From: an uncultured Arenicella sp.
GTDB lineage: Bacteria > Pseudomonadota > Gammaproteobacteria > Arenicellales > Arenicellaceae
DNA: 64,000 bases
Reading direction: 5' to 3'
NCBI GenBank assembly: GCA_938048185.1
Contig: CALIVT010000009.1
Coordinates: forward strand, 62,001-126,000
Shown: piece by piece, positions 20,005-29,279 of the stretch
Layout of the letters: each line of letters begins with the position of its first letter
Numbering within the stretch: position 1 is the stretch's first letter
Notes under the pieces: model-generated
What the model was told of the DNA's origin: nothing
What the model saw: only the letters and a program-made list of their open reading frames with translations
Database searches by the model: none
Program-made: the position numbers and the translations under genes

Positions 20005-20916
20005 TTATAGGTTGGCGTTTTTCAAGCGGTTCGCTTGAGAGCGATACAACGAGACAGGGTTGGTCCACCCACGAACGCCAAATAAGTGGTTGATCGCGTC
20101 GACGTGATTTAAGTTGTAGTTGGTACTAATAACTCGACCTAACCGAGCCGAACAGACATCAACCAGACCGTCGTTCTTCTCAAACCCAAACGCCAGTCCA
20201 GTTGTAGCTAAGAACCCATCCGTTAGATCAAACACATTCGTAACCGGCCTTTTACCACTCCATGAGTACATTTTGATACTGTATCCGTTGATGTTTACAT
20301 TCTCCGACAGTGACTGACAATTTGAACTAATTCCTTTGTTATCCAAAATGCTATTTAGCTGTTGTGAGCCAGCAGTGCTAAGGGTTTGGGCTGCGGCTAA
20401 GGCGTCTTGTTGATTACTAGACCCGGAAAAAAAGTTGATCAAACTGCCGGCTGAGTTGAGAATACCTGCGATCAAGTTTTGACCAACGCCCGGTGGCACC
20501 AAGCCTAAGAGTACGTCAGCCACTTTTGAACCATTATTAACGCCGTTTACAGACGTGACCGACGCCACTTTTTGTGGCACAAGCGCGGCAGCGACACGGG
20601 AAGTTGGAGAACCTTGGCTGTGGCCAATTAGGTTGAACTTGCTTTCAGGCAGGGTCATTAAATAGTTAGCCAATTGCTGACCGCGCGCTTCAGATGAGTT
20701 AAACGCAGAGACCGACGGTACATATACTTTTGCACCTGATCTGCGTAGGTTATACGGAACGGTATGGAAATAACCAATTAGACCGCCAACATTATTAAAC
20801 CCGGAAAAACCGTGGACCAAGACAATTGGGTATTTCGTTTTTGTGTAGTTAGCATGCGCGGCGCTCGATACGCAGGCTAGCCACGAGAGGCTGATTAATA
20901 GTAGTAATTTTTTCAT
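20005..20916 (-). CDS. Secreted triacylglycerol lipase (family I, foldase dependent)
   Basis: A 303-residue lipase that resembles the Pseudomonas/Burkholderia secreted lipases. The signal peptide is MKKLLLLISLSWLACVSSAA, cut after AHA. The oxyanion region is PIVLVHGFSGFN, the nucleophile elbow FNLIGHSQGS has Ser100, and Asp249 in FEKNDGLVDVC and His271 in LNHVDAIN complete the triad with the same spacing as in the P. aeruginosa enzyme. Cys200 and Cys255 match the conserved disulfide. It hydrolyses long-chain triacylglycerols and is probably sent out by a type II system. The foldase gene follows directly, which supports family I.1/I.2. Confidence 0.95.
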   Translation of the reverse strand: MKKLLLLISLSWLACVSSAAHANYTKTKYPIVLVHGFSGFNNVGGLIGYFHTVPYNLRRSGAKVYVPSVSAFNSSEARGQQLANYLMTLPESKFNLIGHSQGSPTSRVAAALVPQKVASVTSVNGVNNGSKVADVLLGLVPPGVGQNLIAGILNSAGSLINFFSGSSNQQDALAAAQTLSTAGSQQLNSILDNKGISSNCQSLSENVNINGYSIKMYSWSGKRPVTNVFDLTDGFLATTGLAFGFEKNDGLVDVCSARLGRVISTNYNLNHVDAINHLFGVRGWTNPVSLYRSQANRLKNANL

Positions 20917-20942
20917 AGCGTTCCCTAACTTATTAATTGGTG

Positions 20943-21281
20943 TTAAAGCTCTTGATAGTTCTGTACGTCAAATCGTGGCGTGCAAATGGCCAGAAAGACT
21001 AAATCGCTTTCGCCTGTGTTTTGTATCTTTTGCGGCTGATCGGGCAAAATCGTCACCACGTCGCCTTCGTTTATCGGCCAGGACTTTTCGGCGACCGTGA
21101 CAATGGCTGTGCCTTCAAGTATCACATAGCGTTCAGTTGTGCTTTTCAGAGCGTGTAGCTTGGTGGTTTCAGATTTTTGGACTCTTACCCGCGCGACTGA
21201 TAGGGGTTCATCATGCACGGAATTATGCCATTCCTCGATGAAACACCCTTCTTTGAAATAGTATTCGTCAGGTCTCGACAT
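20943..21281 (-). CDS. Small cupin-domain protein
   Basis: A single-domain cupin of 112 residues. The double-stranded beta-helix signature is visible as TTERYVILEGTAIVTVAEKS (motif 1 without the usual two histidines) and INEGDVVTILPDQPQKIQNTGESDL (motif 2). It resembles the cupin part of mannose-6-phosphate isomerase-like proteins. The frame stays open to a TTG at 21362, but a perfect palindrome at 21334-21354 lies in that extension, so the ATG at 21281 is taken as start. Metal binding is doubtful. It sits 26 bases upstream of the lipase gene; a role with the lipase is not evident. Confidence 0.7.
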   Translation of the reverse strand: MSRPDEYYFKEGCFIEEWHNSVHDEPLSVARVRVQKSETTKLHALKSTTERYVILEGTAIVTVAEKSWPINEGDVVTILPDQPQKIQNTGESDLVFLAICTPRFDVQNYQEL

Positions 21282-21333
21282 GGTGCTAGTGCAGGGTTGT
21301 AATTGAACCTCATCCGTATTGCGATCAGAGGTC

Positions 21334-21354
21334 GGCCCTCGACATTCGAGGGCC
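21334..21354 (-). terminator. Perfect palindrome after the secreted hydrolase gene
   Basis: Nine-base arms GGCCCTCGA and TCGAGGGCC are separated by CAT. The stem is GC-rich and lies 19 bases beyond the stop codon of the hydrolase at 21373. No T run follows on the minus strand, so it may be a weak terminator, a transcript-end stabiliser, or a protein-binding site ahead of the cupin-lipase-foldase genes. Confidence 0.55.
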
Positions 21355-21372
21355 TCTGTCAAGTAGGGTGGG

Positions 21373-22410
21373 TTAGTTGTTTAGTGTGTCGTATACGTTC
21401 GCCGACATGCTCTTGCGGCTTCCGTTATTTACCAAGCGAACTCTATAACGCCAGCTCCACCATTTGCGTGCAGTGCTGGTGCTGAAATCCAGGCTTAGGC
21501 CTCGGGTTGTGTTATTCGTTACGGTAGTAAAGTCGCCACTTCTATCATTGTTGATGGCCTCGCTATGCGCGGTACTCTCGCCCATCAGTACAGCGTAATG
21601 ATTAAACAAGAGCGAACTTGGCCCATTCGATGACCGGACTTGGCCATTAACACGAACCGAACGGCTGCACGAATCGTAAGAGCCATTCGAGCTCGCACCA
21701 CAGGCACTGTGTAGTGGCACAACGCTGTCATCGCCACCCTTAATAAACAACTTAGTTGCGCCGAGAAACTCGGTGCCTTCACCAACAAAACGCAAACGCG
21801 GATACACATTATTATTGCGCGCTATTTGACGTGCGTTCGCGGGCCGCAAGTCATTCAAAACACCAATACGCGTGGGTGTGGGATCGAAACCTAGAACCGC
21901 CCTAATAGCCGCTTTTTGAACCGCGTTAACGGCGCCACTACCGTTTGCAACGTTAACCGCGATATCAGCGATCTCGGTTCCGCCACCAGCGCCAGCGAAG
22001 TCTAGAACCGCGGTAACTTTAAAATTGTTTTGATTTACTCCCCACTGCCCAAGACGAGTTAACGCATCACGCAACACTAAATCGCCGGTTGAATGCGTAA
22101 CAAAAACGCAGCCGTTAGCACACGTTCTAGCAGACTCTAAACTCTTTATTTGGGTCCGTATCGTGTCTTTTATTCTGCCTGTGACTCGCTCATGCGAGGG
22201 CCAATATAGAGTTCGTTCGGCTCGGTTTCCCCAGTAGTCACTCCAATAGTTGTTGGCGTTGTTTTGTTGTGCACTTGCTCCCGGGCGGTTCTTTAAATCG
22301 TCGGCTTGAAAGCCGTGAACGAGCACGACATTTTTGCCGTTTAGCTTTGCGGATGCAGCGCCGCTACACAACATGGTGGTTAATAGAACCAATATAATTC
22401 GTTTTTTCAT
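21373..22410 (-). CDS. Secreted alpha/beta hydrolase, lipase-like
   Basis: A 345-residue exported hydrolase. The signal peptide ends near SGAASA (residue 21). KNVVLVHGFQADDL gives the oxyanion region, and the nucleophile elbow is VFVTHSTGD with Ser107, a variant where threonine replaces the first glycine of GxSxG. The candidate acid is in IKGGDDSVVPLHSACG and the histidine in LLFNHYAVLMGES. The last 60 residues are Ser/Asn/Arg-rich and probably a small beta domain. The cysteines (96, 101 and a later pair) suggest disulfides in an exported protein. I do not recognise a named family; lipase or esterase is likely. It is separate from the foldase-dependent lipase two genes downstream. Confidence 0.8.
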   Translation of the reverse strand: MKKRIILVLLTTMLCSGAASAKLNGKNVVLVHGFQADDLKNRPGASAQQNNANNYWSDYWGNRAERTLYWPSHERVTGRIKDTIRTQIKSLESARTCANGCVFVTHSTGDLVLRDALTRLGQWGVNQNNFKVTAVLDFAGAGGGTEIADIAVNVANGSGAVNAVQKAAIRAVLGFDPTPTRIGVLNDLRPANARQIARNNNVYPRLRFVGEGTEFLGATKLFIKGGDDSVVPLHSACGASSNGSYDSCSRSVRVNGQVRSSNGPSSLLFNHYAVLMGESTAHSEAINNDRSGDFTTVTNNTTRGLSLDFSTSTARKWWSWRYRVRLVNNGSRKSMSANVYDTLNN

Positions 22411-22545
22411 GGTTTTCCTCTGGTGACTATCTATTGCTGATTTAACTATCTGATCGGCACTCTTTATGGTGCATTAATCGCTTGATGAGGCCTACCAAAA
22501 ACACGGCCCTCTTATTATTTATTGTTTAAACTTGGCTCGTCTCTC

Positions 22546-23691
22546 TTATTGTGTAGGCTCTACGGTTTCTCGGTCTTGCGCGCCGAAGCTTTCCAAAAAC
22601 TCTAATCGTTCAGCCGCTTGATCATCCTGATATGGGATATCGTCGTATTGCTCAAACGGGAAACCGGGAACACTAAAACGTGCTTGCGAGGTCGACGCTG
22701 GCACATCATAAGTTTCACCAACCTCCGCACCTCTGTGTGTTTGCACGCTGCGCAACACATAAGGGCCTTCTGAGCCCATCGCCCGTAGCGCGCTAATGTG
22801 GGCATTGAGTTGTAACGTGCTGTTACCTTGGTTTAGTCTACTTTCGCCCTGTAGTTGTAGCAAAGGCTGGCCGGTTCTGGCGTCTTCTAAAATAGCCCGA
22901 ACGAAATAGTAACCAGCTTGAAATACGCTGTATTGTAGAGTGATTGCCAGGTTATCAGCCTCTTGTCTTGCGTATGGCACAGCGATGAGCTGTGCCGCCG
23001 CCTCTGCATAACGAAACGGCACTGTTGTGAATAATGTCTCATCACCAATTTCTACCTGCAGTTTAAGCATCATCTCATTGCTCAACATGCCACGGGGAGC
23101 AACCCGTGTATCAAAACTACTCGTAAAACTAGTAAGTGTTTCATCATCGGGGTTTAGGGTAGCAGTCAATGGCGTATCGCCTTGCGAACCACTTATCGTG
23201 GCTTTCGCTTGCACAAAAGTGTCAGCAGGTGCACCAACCACATGCAGCCGAGCGGTGATTGAGTCGCCAAGGAAATATTGATAGCGATCAACGGCTGCTA
23301 GTAAACGAATCGGCTGATCTTGGTCTTCCAGTGGAAAGGGGGTGTCGACCTCAGTTTCCTCAAAAGGTTTTGGGTCTCTGGCTAAATCTGGGTTGCGGAT
23401 TGGTTGAGAGGTGTGTGGGTATTTAGAGGCTTCGGCGTATAAATCGGCAACCTGTAATAGTTGGGCGCGTATTGCCTCATTTGCGTACGGGTCTTCGCTT
23501 GGCTCTGAGCCGTCTTCCTTTATCTTCTTTTTCGGTACAACCGTTGACGCTTCCTGTGTTTGCAAGCTCACCGGGGGAGCGACCAATGTTTTGTCGGACG
23601 AAACATCGGCCTCATTACTTTTCGGCCATAAGTAATACACCAATGTCACCACCAGAATGAGGGCCACAAGTAATAGCGTTTTCTTGTTCAC
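22546..23691 (-). CDS. Membrane-anchored periplasmic protein of unknown function
   Basis: The start is the GTG at 23691, since an AGGAG box lies five bases ahead of it; the frame upstream is open but has no such signal. The product has 381 residues. A single N-terminal membrane helix (TLLLVALILVVTLVYYLW) is followed by a polar Ser/Val/Pro linker and a soluble periplasmic part. The part from about residue 130 to 330 alternates hydrophobic and polar residues with many Gly and Thr, suggesting two immunoglobulin-like beta domains. I do not recognise the family. The layout (anchor, linker, periplasmic domain) resembles a lipase foldase, and the gene lies just upstream of the secreted hydrolase at 21373. 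Confidence 0.7.
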   Translation of the reverse strand: MNKKTLLLVALILVVTLVYYLWPKSNEADVSSDKTLVAPPVSLQTQEASTVVPKKKIKEDGSEPSEDPYANEAIRAQLLQVADLYAEASKYPHTSQPIRNPDLARDPKPFEETEVDTPFPLEDQDQPIRLLAAVDRYQYFLGDSITARLHVVGAPADTFVQAKATISGSQGDTPLTATLNPDDETLTSFTSSFDTRVAPRGMLSNEMMLKLQVEIGDETLFTTVPFRYAEAAAQLIAVPYARQEADNLAITLQYSVFQAGYYFVRAILEDARTGQPLLQLQGESRLNQGNSTLQLNAHISALRAMGSEGPYVLRSVQTHRGAEVGETYDVPASTSQARFSVPGFPFEQYDDIPYQDDQAAERLEFLESFGAQDRETVEPTQ

Positions 23692-23950
23692 CGTATCTCC
23701 TGAGTGCGTACGCACAAGATCGACGCTAAGGTTCGACTCGAGCGAATACTCTTCATTTTAGCGGCACTTAGCTTCATTCACCCTCGTCGGCAAAACCGTG
23801 ATTTAGCGTAACTTCTTATGATTCGATAACTGCGTAAGACGTAAACTTGGGAACAACGCGCTTGGTTTTACCAAATACACGCGGAATAAACCAGACCTTT
23901 TGTCTAGTATTATGAAAAATCCTTTATATGTTCGTTATTTGTAACGCTTG

Positions 23951-24610
23951 TTAACGGTTCATCCAACCGTTATTAGGTTTATTTAGGTTTAATTCGAATT
24001 TCTTTAGCGGTGTGCAGTCATTTGCTACGTAGCTTGGCCCAGCAGTAATATCCTGAAAATTTTCTATTTTTCCATAGCAAGTTCGATTGCCATGTTTGTC
24101 TTGCGTCGCGAAATTGCTTGTGCCCCGGATATAAGCACGGGCCTCTCTTGAATCGAGTTCGATCTCCTCTACCTTTTCAACGGTTTTGATAAATGTATTA
24201 CTAAACTGTGAAACTGAAGCTGGGTTTTTCTTTTGGTACCTGCGCGTTTCACTTTGTACGAATTTCTTAAGTAAATCGCCGCTTATTGAGGTTTGTATTC
24301 GCACTTTGGGAGTCTCCAGTGTCGGCTCGGGGCCTTCATCGCCAACCTCAATCTCGGACACAACGTGTGTATCTGCGAACTCCTTTGCCTGCTGCGCCAC
24401 TTGGTCGTCGGCTGAACTCGGCTCTTCTTTCGGTGCACGGTCTTCCTCTTGTTCCTCTTTTAACAAGGTTACCGAGACGGTGTGCGCTGACCGAGTGACC
24501 GGTTTACTTGTCTGAAGAGTCGTCGTAATTAACAACGCATGCGTAAGCACTGCTAATGATCCCGCGAGCAGAAGACGCGATTCTGATTTACCCACTCCCA
24601 ACATCGACAC
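23951..24610 (-). CDS. TonB-like membrane-anchored protein of unknown function
   Basis: A 219-residue protein with one N-terminal membrane helix (LLLAGSLAVLTHALLITTTL) followed by an acidic, Glu/Lys-rich stretch and a soluble C-terminal part with two cysteines (RTCYGK and NDCTPLKKF) that may form a disulfide. The N-terminus, with a short basic tail and helix then a charged linker, resembles TonB or TolA, and the segment SAHTVSVTLLKEEQEE is similar to the region after the TonB helix. The C-terminal energy-transducing domain of TonB is not recognisable. It lies at the 5' end of the inserted cluster, 50 bases downstream of mnmE. Function unknown. Confidence 0.6.
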   Translation of the reverse strand: MSMLGVGKSESRLLLAGSLAVLTHALLITTTLQTSKPVTRSAHTVSVTLLKEEQEEDRAPKEEPSSADDQVAQQAKEFADTHVVSEIEVGDEGPEPTLETPKVRIQTSISGDLLKKFVQSETRRYQKKNPASVSQFSNTFIKTVEKVEEIELDSREARAYIRGTSNFATQDKHGNRTCYGKIENFQDITAGPSYVANDCTPLKKFELNLNKPNNGWMNR

Positions 24611-24660
24611 ATAGTAGGGGTGAAGAGATAAAAGTGGTAAAAAAGTGGTGAAAAGTTAAT

Positions 24661-25977
24661 TTATTTACCGATGCAAAAGCCGCTGAAGATTTCACCAAGC
24701 AGATCATCGGCGGTGAATTCGCCGGTTATTTCGTTTAATGCGTTTTGCGCTTGCAGAAGTTCATCCGCCAATAACTCTCCTGCATTGTGTATTTTTAGTT
24801 GCATTAAGCCTCGGTTAACCGCGTCCTTGGCGTCGCACAACGCGGTTACATGACGACGGCGTGCCGTAAACACCGTTTCATTTTCCTGGGAATAGCCCGC
24901 CAACGTTTTAATTTGCGCTTTCAACTCGTCGATGCCAATACCGAGTGTTGCCGATATAGTTAAGCGTTTAGCATCATCAGGCTCACGAAACAGGTCTACT
25001 TTATTATAAACGACCGTTGTTTTACTCGAATCAAACTCGAAATGGCTGACGTGTTCGGTATCATTAATATCGACAATTAACAGCACGTGGTCAGCTTGAT
25101 CGATCGCGGCTCGGGCCCGTTGAATGCCTATTTTCTCAACCGTGTCGTCAGTATCTCGAAGCCCAGCCGTATCAATAATATGCACGGGTAAGCCATCAAT
25201 ATCGATGGTTTCTGTGACGATGTCGCGAGTGGTACCCGGTATCTCGGTCACTATTGCTGACTCACGGCCAGATAAAACGTTGAGCAGGCTAGACTTTCCC
25301 GCGTTTGGCTTGCCTGCAATAACAAGGTGAAAACCACTTCGTAAAATTGCGCCCTGACCGGCCTGCTTAATCGTGGTGGCTAACTCTGATTGTACGTTTT
25401 CAATACTCTTGACAATCTTTTCATCGGCAAGAAAATCTATTTCTTCTTCAGGAAAGTCGATCGCCGCTTCTACGTACATCCGCAGGTGGATGAGTTCTTT
25501 TAATAAGCGGTGTACTTTATTCGAAAACTCACCTTGCAAGCTGCGCATGGCCCCACGCGCGGCTTGGGCGGTACTGCTATCAATTAGATCGGCTATCGCT
25601 TCAGCTTGAGCCAAATCAATTTTATCATTAAGAAAAGCGCGTTCCGAAAACTCGCCAGCGCGAGCTTGTCGAGCACCAAGCTGTAACAACTCCTTTAACA
25701 GCAAATCTTGAATCACCGGACCACCGTGGCCTTGTAGCTCTAAAACATCTTCTCCGGTAAAGGAGTTTGGGGCCGCGAAATAAATCGCTAAACCTGTATC
25801 GATTACATCACCGTTGGAATCTTGAAATTTTGCATAATGGGCTTGACGGGGAGTTAGCCGGCGGCGACTTATTTGCTCGCCAACACTCTGTGCTAAAGGC
25901 CCGGATAGGCGGATAACGCCTACGCCACCTTTGCCCGGCGGCGTCGCTATCGCCGCTATCGTATCGATAGCAGCCAT
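24661..25977 (-). CDS. mnmE: tRNA modification GTPase MnmE
   Basis: MnmE (TrmE, ThdF) is the GTPase partner of MnmG in modifying uridine 34 of tRNA. It has 438 residues (E. coli 454). The N-terminal folate-binding domain opens with [22 protein letters not shown]. The GTPase domain is embedded in a helical domain: G1 is [10 protein letters not shown] (222-230), then IPGTTRD for the potassium loop, DTAGLRD (G3) and NKVD (G4). The C-terminus ends in FCIGK, with the catalytic cysteine CxGK motif. It is 32 bases downstream of yidC as usual. Confidence 0.98.
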   Translation of the reverse strand: MAAIDTIAAIATPPGKGGVGVIRLSGPLAQSVGEQISRRRLTPRQAHYAKFQDSNGDVIDTGLAIYFAAPNSFTGEDVLELQGHGGPVIQDLLLKELLQLGARQARAGEFSERAFLNDKIDLAQAEAIADLIDSSTAQAARGAMRSLQGEFSNKVHRLLKELIHLRMYVEAAIDFPEEEIDFLADEKIVKSIENVQSELATTIKQAGQGAILRSGFHLVIAGKPNAGKSSLLNVLSGRESAIVTEIPGTTRDIVTETIDIDGLPVHIIDTAGLRDTDDTVEKIGIQRARAAIDQADHVLLIVDINDTEHVSHFEFDSSKTTVVYNKVDLFREPDDAKRLTISATLGIGIDELKAQIKTLAGYSQENETVFTARRRHVTALCDAKDAVNRGLMQLKIHNAGELLADELLQAQNALNEITGEFTADDLLGEIFSGFCIGK

Positions 25978-26009
25978 ATTGTTGTTGCCGTTTTTCAGAG
26001 CAAACGTCC

Positions 26010-27731
26010 TTACGCGTTCTGTTCTTGCTGGCGGTAGTTAAACCACTGTTGCGCCATGGTCAAAATGTTATTAACGACCCAATACAACACCAAACCTTGT
26101 GGGAACGTCATAAATAGGAACATCAGAGCGAAGGGCATGATCATCATGACTTTCTTTTGGATGTCGTCCATCGGCGCAGGGTTCAGCTTCATCATTAAAA
26201 ACTGCGTTAACCCCATTAATACAGGTAATACGTAATAAGGGTCTGGCGCCGACAAGTCTTGCCACCAAAGCGCAAACGGTGCGTGGCGCATTTCAACACT
26301 TTCAAGCAACACCCAGTACAAGGCAATAAAGACCGGTATTTGAATCAAGATTGGTAGACAACCACCGGCGGGGTTTACCTTTTCCTTTTTATACATTGCC
26401 ATCATTTCAGTTTGAAATTTTTGGCGGTCATCTTTATAGCGTTCCTTTAGCGTTTGCATGCGCGGCTGCAATTTTTTCATCTTACCCATTGAGCGATAGC
26501 TGGCCGCCGACAGAGGGTAGAACAAGGCTTTAATAAGAATGGTCAAAAATATAATCGCCCAGCCCCAGTTTCCGACGATTTTATGAATCCAGCTAAGCGC
26601 AAAAAATAACGGGTCAGCGATAAAAGTTAAAAACCCATAGTCCACAGTAAGATGAACACCGTCTATGCTATCTTCGTTTTCCAAGCGGTTAAGCCGCGCG
26701 GTTTCTTTTGAGCCCAAATAGACCTTAGTGCCGATCGAGTTTGACTGCCCGGGCTCTACTACTAGAAAATCCGACGTGAAACCGGCTCGATAATTTGGAT
26801 TCGCTTTCAAGTTCGAATTAGTAAAGAATTTCTTCTCTCCTTCGGGCGGCAACCATACACCAACAAAGTAATGTTGCATCATCGCAACCCAACCACTACT
26901 GGTAGTTAAGCTATTCTTGGGCACGAGGTCTTGCGCTTTGTTGCGTTTGCGCTCATCAGCATCGCGATCAACAATGTCGTCGAAGTCAATTTTTTGATAT
27001 TTTTCATCGGGCTCGTAAATCGCGGCACCCGTATAGCTTGGTAATTGACCGAAGCCCCCTCCCGAGCTCGTGGGCTCGGTGCGATTAAATTGGCCGTATA
27101 ACTTTCCCTTCCACGCTGAACTGCTGGTGTTATTTACTTGGTAGTTAATATCAACAACGTAGCTATCGCGGGCAAAGGTCAGGGTTTTTACAAACTTAAT
27201 ACCGCTCTCAGAGACCCAGGTTAGTGGGACACTCACAGACCCGTCAGAACCAAGATCGTAGCTCGTTTGATCGTATTGATACGGTTGCAAATGGTTTGGG
27301 GCTTGACCACCGACCGCGGACAAACCGTCTTCCGTAATAAAGGTTTCACCGGGCTCTTTCTTTAACAGTGCGAAGCCAATGTTAGGCTCATCTATGGCTT
27401 CGGGGTGCTGGCGCAACTCTAATCGCTCAATGACGCCACCGATAGGGTTGATCTTGGCGACAACCATATCAGTAGTCACCGTTATTAGCGTACTTGGCTG
27501 ACTCGGCTCTACAGCTTGCGGTACATCGACGTCACCGGCCGAAGGAACACTGGCTTGGTCCACAGTATTGTTTATAACCGGCGCTTGGCTACCAGCATCG
27601 GGGACTTCGGACGCTATCTGAGTGGTGGCTTGAGGTGCATTTTTCAGTGCCGAGAAATCGATCCACTTAAAGTACAAAATTGCACAAATGGCTACCAATG
27701 AAACGGTAAGTAAATTACGTTGGGTTTCCAT
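26010..27731 (-). CDS. yidC: Membrane protein insertase YidC
   Basis: YidC inserts membrane proteins either alone or with SecYEG. The 573 residues match the long gammaproteobacterial type: an N-terminal helix ([20 protein letters not shown]), a large periplasmic beta domain (about 60-350), then five helices. The conserved core segment starts at [20 protein letters not shown], with [13 protein letters not shown] in the cytoplasmic coiled-coil hairpin and the later [20 protein letters not shown]. The short C-terminal tail NYRQQEQNA is polar. It lies between yidD and mnmE as is usual. Confidence 0.98.
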   Translation of the reverse strand: METQRNLLTVSLVAICAILYFKWIDFSALKNAPQATTQIASEVPDAGSQAPVINNTVDQASVPSAGDVDVPQAVEPSQPSTLITVTTDMVVAKINPIGGVIERLELRQHPEAIDEPNIGFALLKKEPGETFITEDGLSAVGGQAPNHLQPYQYDQTSYDLGSDGSVSVPLTWVSESGIKFVKTLTFARDSYVVDINYQVNNTSSSAWKGKLYGQFNRTEPTSSGGGFGQLPSYTGAAIYEPDEKYQKIDFDDIVDRDADERKRNKAQDLVPKNSLTTSSGWVAMMQHYFVGVWLPPEGEKKFFTNSNLKANPNYRAGFTSDFLVVEPGQSNSIGTKVYLGSKETARLNRLENEDSIDGVHLTVDYGFLTFIADPLFFALSWIHKIVGNWGWAIIFLTILIKALFYPLSAASYRSMGKMKKLQPRMQTLKERYKDDRQKFQTEMMAMYKKEKVNPAGGCLPILIQIPVFIALYWVLLESVEMRHAPFALWWQDLSAPDPYYVLPVLMGLTQFLMMKLNPAPMDDIQKKVMMIMPFALMFLFMTFPQGLVLYWVVNNILTMAQQWFNYRQQEQNA

Positions 27732-27835
27732 AATTAGAAAATAGGTCCAGCTAGTCGTTGGCTTAATTATTAAGGCGTATAAGGGGCGTATTCTAACCTT
27801 AATAGGGGTGTATAAAACAGGGGATAATTTGGCTA

Positions 27836-28081
27836 TTAATCGTGACCTTTTTCGGCGTCACTGTTGTTGCTTGGTATCGGGTCAAACCCATGACCACCCC
27901 ACGGGTGACATCGACACAAACGTTTGGTCGTTAACCAAAGCCCTTTGATGACGCCGTGATGCTCTAATGCCTGATGTGCATACTCCGAACAACTTGGCGC
28001 AAAACGGCAGCGGTTACCCAGTAATGGGCTTAGAACCCAGTAGTAAACCTTGAAAACGTTTTGTAGTATCCGAACAAACAT
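27836..28081 (-). CDS. yidD: Membrane protein insertion efficiency factor YidD
   Basis: An 81-residue protein of the YidD family, a peripheral inner-membrane protein that aids YidC-dependent insertion. The signature [26 protein letters not shown], with its paired cysteines, and [13 protein letters not shown] near the end are nearly universal in the family. It starts 12 bases after the rnpA stop and precedes yidC, as in most bacteria. Confidence 0.97.
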   Translation of the reverse strand: MFVRILQNVFKVYYWVLSPLLGNRCRFAPSCSEYAHQALEHHGVIKGLWLTTKRLCRCHPWGGHGFDPIPSNNSDAEKGHD

Positions 28082-28093
28082 TAGGTATTTACG

Positions 28094-28531
28094 TCAGTTT
28101 TTTTGAGGGCAGGGCGGTGACGTTTGGGCTTGACGCTGGTGCCAACGCTGCCACTTGAGGACCTTGATCCATAGCTCATTTAAACTTTTTAATCGCTCGT
28201 CATCACCGGCTTTTTTACAGCTTGGCTTCGCTGTTATAACTAACTTGGCAGCAAGCAGTTCGCCTTGGTGGTGACGGTAAAACTCTTTAATTTGACGCTT
28301 TATCCGGTTTCTATCAACCGCTAGTTTCGATACTTTCTTAGACACCGTGACGCCGAGTTGGCTTTTGCCACAACACGCTAACACATTGAATGTGTAGTGT
28401 TGGCTGCCACCCCACTGCTTACTTTTATAAACGTCTTGATATTCGGCGGGCGTTTTTAATCGCGTTTCAGCGGGGAAACTAAAACCTGAAATACTAAGAT
28501 CAGAAGAACCTTGATTGACAGGAGAGGCCAA
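28094..28531 (-). CDS. rnpA: Ribonuclease P protein component
   Basis: RnpA binds the RNase P RNA and helps to process the 5' ends of tRNA precursors. The RNA-binding signature VDRNRIKRQIKEFYR lies in the centre, and the N-terminal TRLKTPAEYQDVY is typical. The length is 145 residues, a little longer than the 119 of E. coli, with an extra C-terminal tail rich in Gln, Pro and Lys. The only in-frame start codon near the expected N-terminus is a TTG at 28531 without a clear ribosome binding site. A hairpin lies just upstream, between rpmH and this gene. Confidence 0.95.
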   Translation of the reverse strand: MASPVNQGSSDLSISGFSFPAETRLKTPAEYQDVYKSKQWGGSQHYTFNVLACCGKSQLGVTVSKKVSKLAVDRNRIKRQIKEFYRHHQGELLAAKLVITAKPSCKKAGDDERLKSLNELWIKVLKWQRWHQRQAQTSPPCPQKN

Positions 28532-28558
28532 TAGACGGGAATAGCTAAATAAGAATTA

Positions 28559-28590
28559 TTCAGTCCAGCTCTACTAAGAGCCAGACTGAA
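28559..28590 (-). terminator. Hairpin (attenuator or terminator) between rpmH and rnpA
   Basis: On the minus strand TTCAGTCTGGCTCT and AGAGCTGGACTGAA form a 14-base stem with two G-U pairs and a TAGT loop, followed by AATTCTTATT. It lies 12 bases past the rpmH stop. A partial terminator here would make far more L34 mRNA than rnpA mRNA, as known from other bacteria; its strength is inferred only. Confidence 0.75.
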
Positions 28591-28601
28591 TCAATCAAAG
28601 C

Positions 28602-28736
28602 TTACGCTGTTAATACCGCGCGGCCCTTGGCACGACGAGCATTAATGATAGCGCGACCGCTTTTAGTGCGCATACGAGCACGGAAGCCGTGAGTACGCTT
28701 ACGCTTAATCTGGCTGGGTTGAAAAGTACGTTTCAT
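28602..28736 (-). CDS. rpmH: 50S ribosomal protein L34
   Basis: A 44-residue ribosomal protein. The translation begins [17 protein letters not shown] and continues with [18 protein letters not shown] and ends in GRAVLTA, which is almost identical to L34 of other gammaproteobacteria. The gene is on the minus strand, from the ATG at 28736 to the TAA at 28602. It is the first gene of the rpmH-rnpA-yidD-yidC-mnmE run, divergent from dnaA. Confidence 0.99.
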   Translation of the reverse strand: MKRTFQPSQIKRKRTHGFRARMRTKSGRAIINARRAKGRAVLTA

Positions 28737-28811
28737 TTTAAATAACCTTATATAAGTACCAGCCCAATAATGAGGCTGGGGTTGCTAACTAGTTACCGCG
28801 AAGCTGACGGT

Positions 28812-28840
28812 TTGATAGCGTTTAACGAATCACGTATCAA
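28812..28840 (-). promoter_or_regulatory. Candidate rpmH promoter
   Basis: On the minus strand TTGATA, 17 bases, TATCAA: five and four matches to the -35 and -10 consensus. The two hexamers are reverse complements of each other, so the same pattern reads equally well rightwards, toward dnaA. The distance to the rpmH start would be about 70 bases. Weak evidence only. Confidence 0.3.
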
Positions 28841-29141
28841 GCAGTTATCTATTTATTTACCAGTCACAAGCAATATACACGGGATATATAGCCATAAACA
28901 ACGAGATAAACCAAATAGAGATATCAACGTAGAGTTAAGCGTTACCAAATCTAAACAGGTAATTAAGCTGTTTCAGCGCCGAGCTTCAAGCGGGTTGCAA
29001 AGGTACTGATATTGTTGTTCAGAGTCAATATGATATGGCAATTCTTTCAGTTATTTTGTCACTTACTTGCAGAGCAAAGCTTAAGACTAACTTCGTGAAA
29101 TAGTTATAGCGAATTACCTTGAAATAAAAGCGCCAAACCAT

Positions 29142-29171
29142 TTGTAAAGTTTAGCCCACGAGCGGTATATT
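29142..29171 (+). promoter_or_regulatory. Candidate dnaA promoter
   Basis: TTGTAA at 29142-29147 and TATATT at 29166-29171 with an 18-base spacer give four and five matches to the sigma-70 consensus. The dnaA start codon is about 100 bases further on. No DnaA box overlaps it, so I see no sign of the usual autorepression at this site. Confidence 0.4.
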
Positions 29172-29279
29172 AATCGGCCGCTTAGCGAGTTGGGGAGCGC
29201 GGACTTAGAGTGAGATTTTAGCCACTCTACTTGCTCGCCCAACACTTAACATCATCAGATTTTACGCCGGTTAGTCAAC

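Larger units (their letters stand above)
28737..29279. other. Divergent rpmH-dnaA intergenic region
   Basis: A 543-base noncoding stretch between the divergent rpmH and dnaA genes. I find no good match to the DnaA box TTATCCACA here, unlike in the dnaA-dnaN spacer. It holds a candidate dnaA promoter (29142-29171) and a candidate rpmH promoter (28812-28840). A short hairpin (CCAGCC and GGCTGG, 28760-28780) would lie in the rpmH leader. A 79-codon frame at 28770-29009 is open but resembles nothing and is not called. Confidence 0.7.

Noticed and set aside
21282-21362. N-terminal extension of the cupin frame to a TTG.
   Set aside because: It spans a perfect palindrome beyond the previous gene, has no ribosome binding site and adds a non-conserved peptide.
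28770-29009. A 79-codon plus-strand frame in the rpmH-dnaA spacer.
   Set aside because: No similarity to any known protein, no ribosome binding site, and it overlaps regulatory sequence; probably chance.
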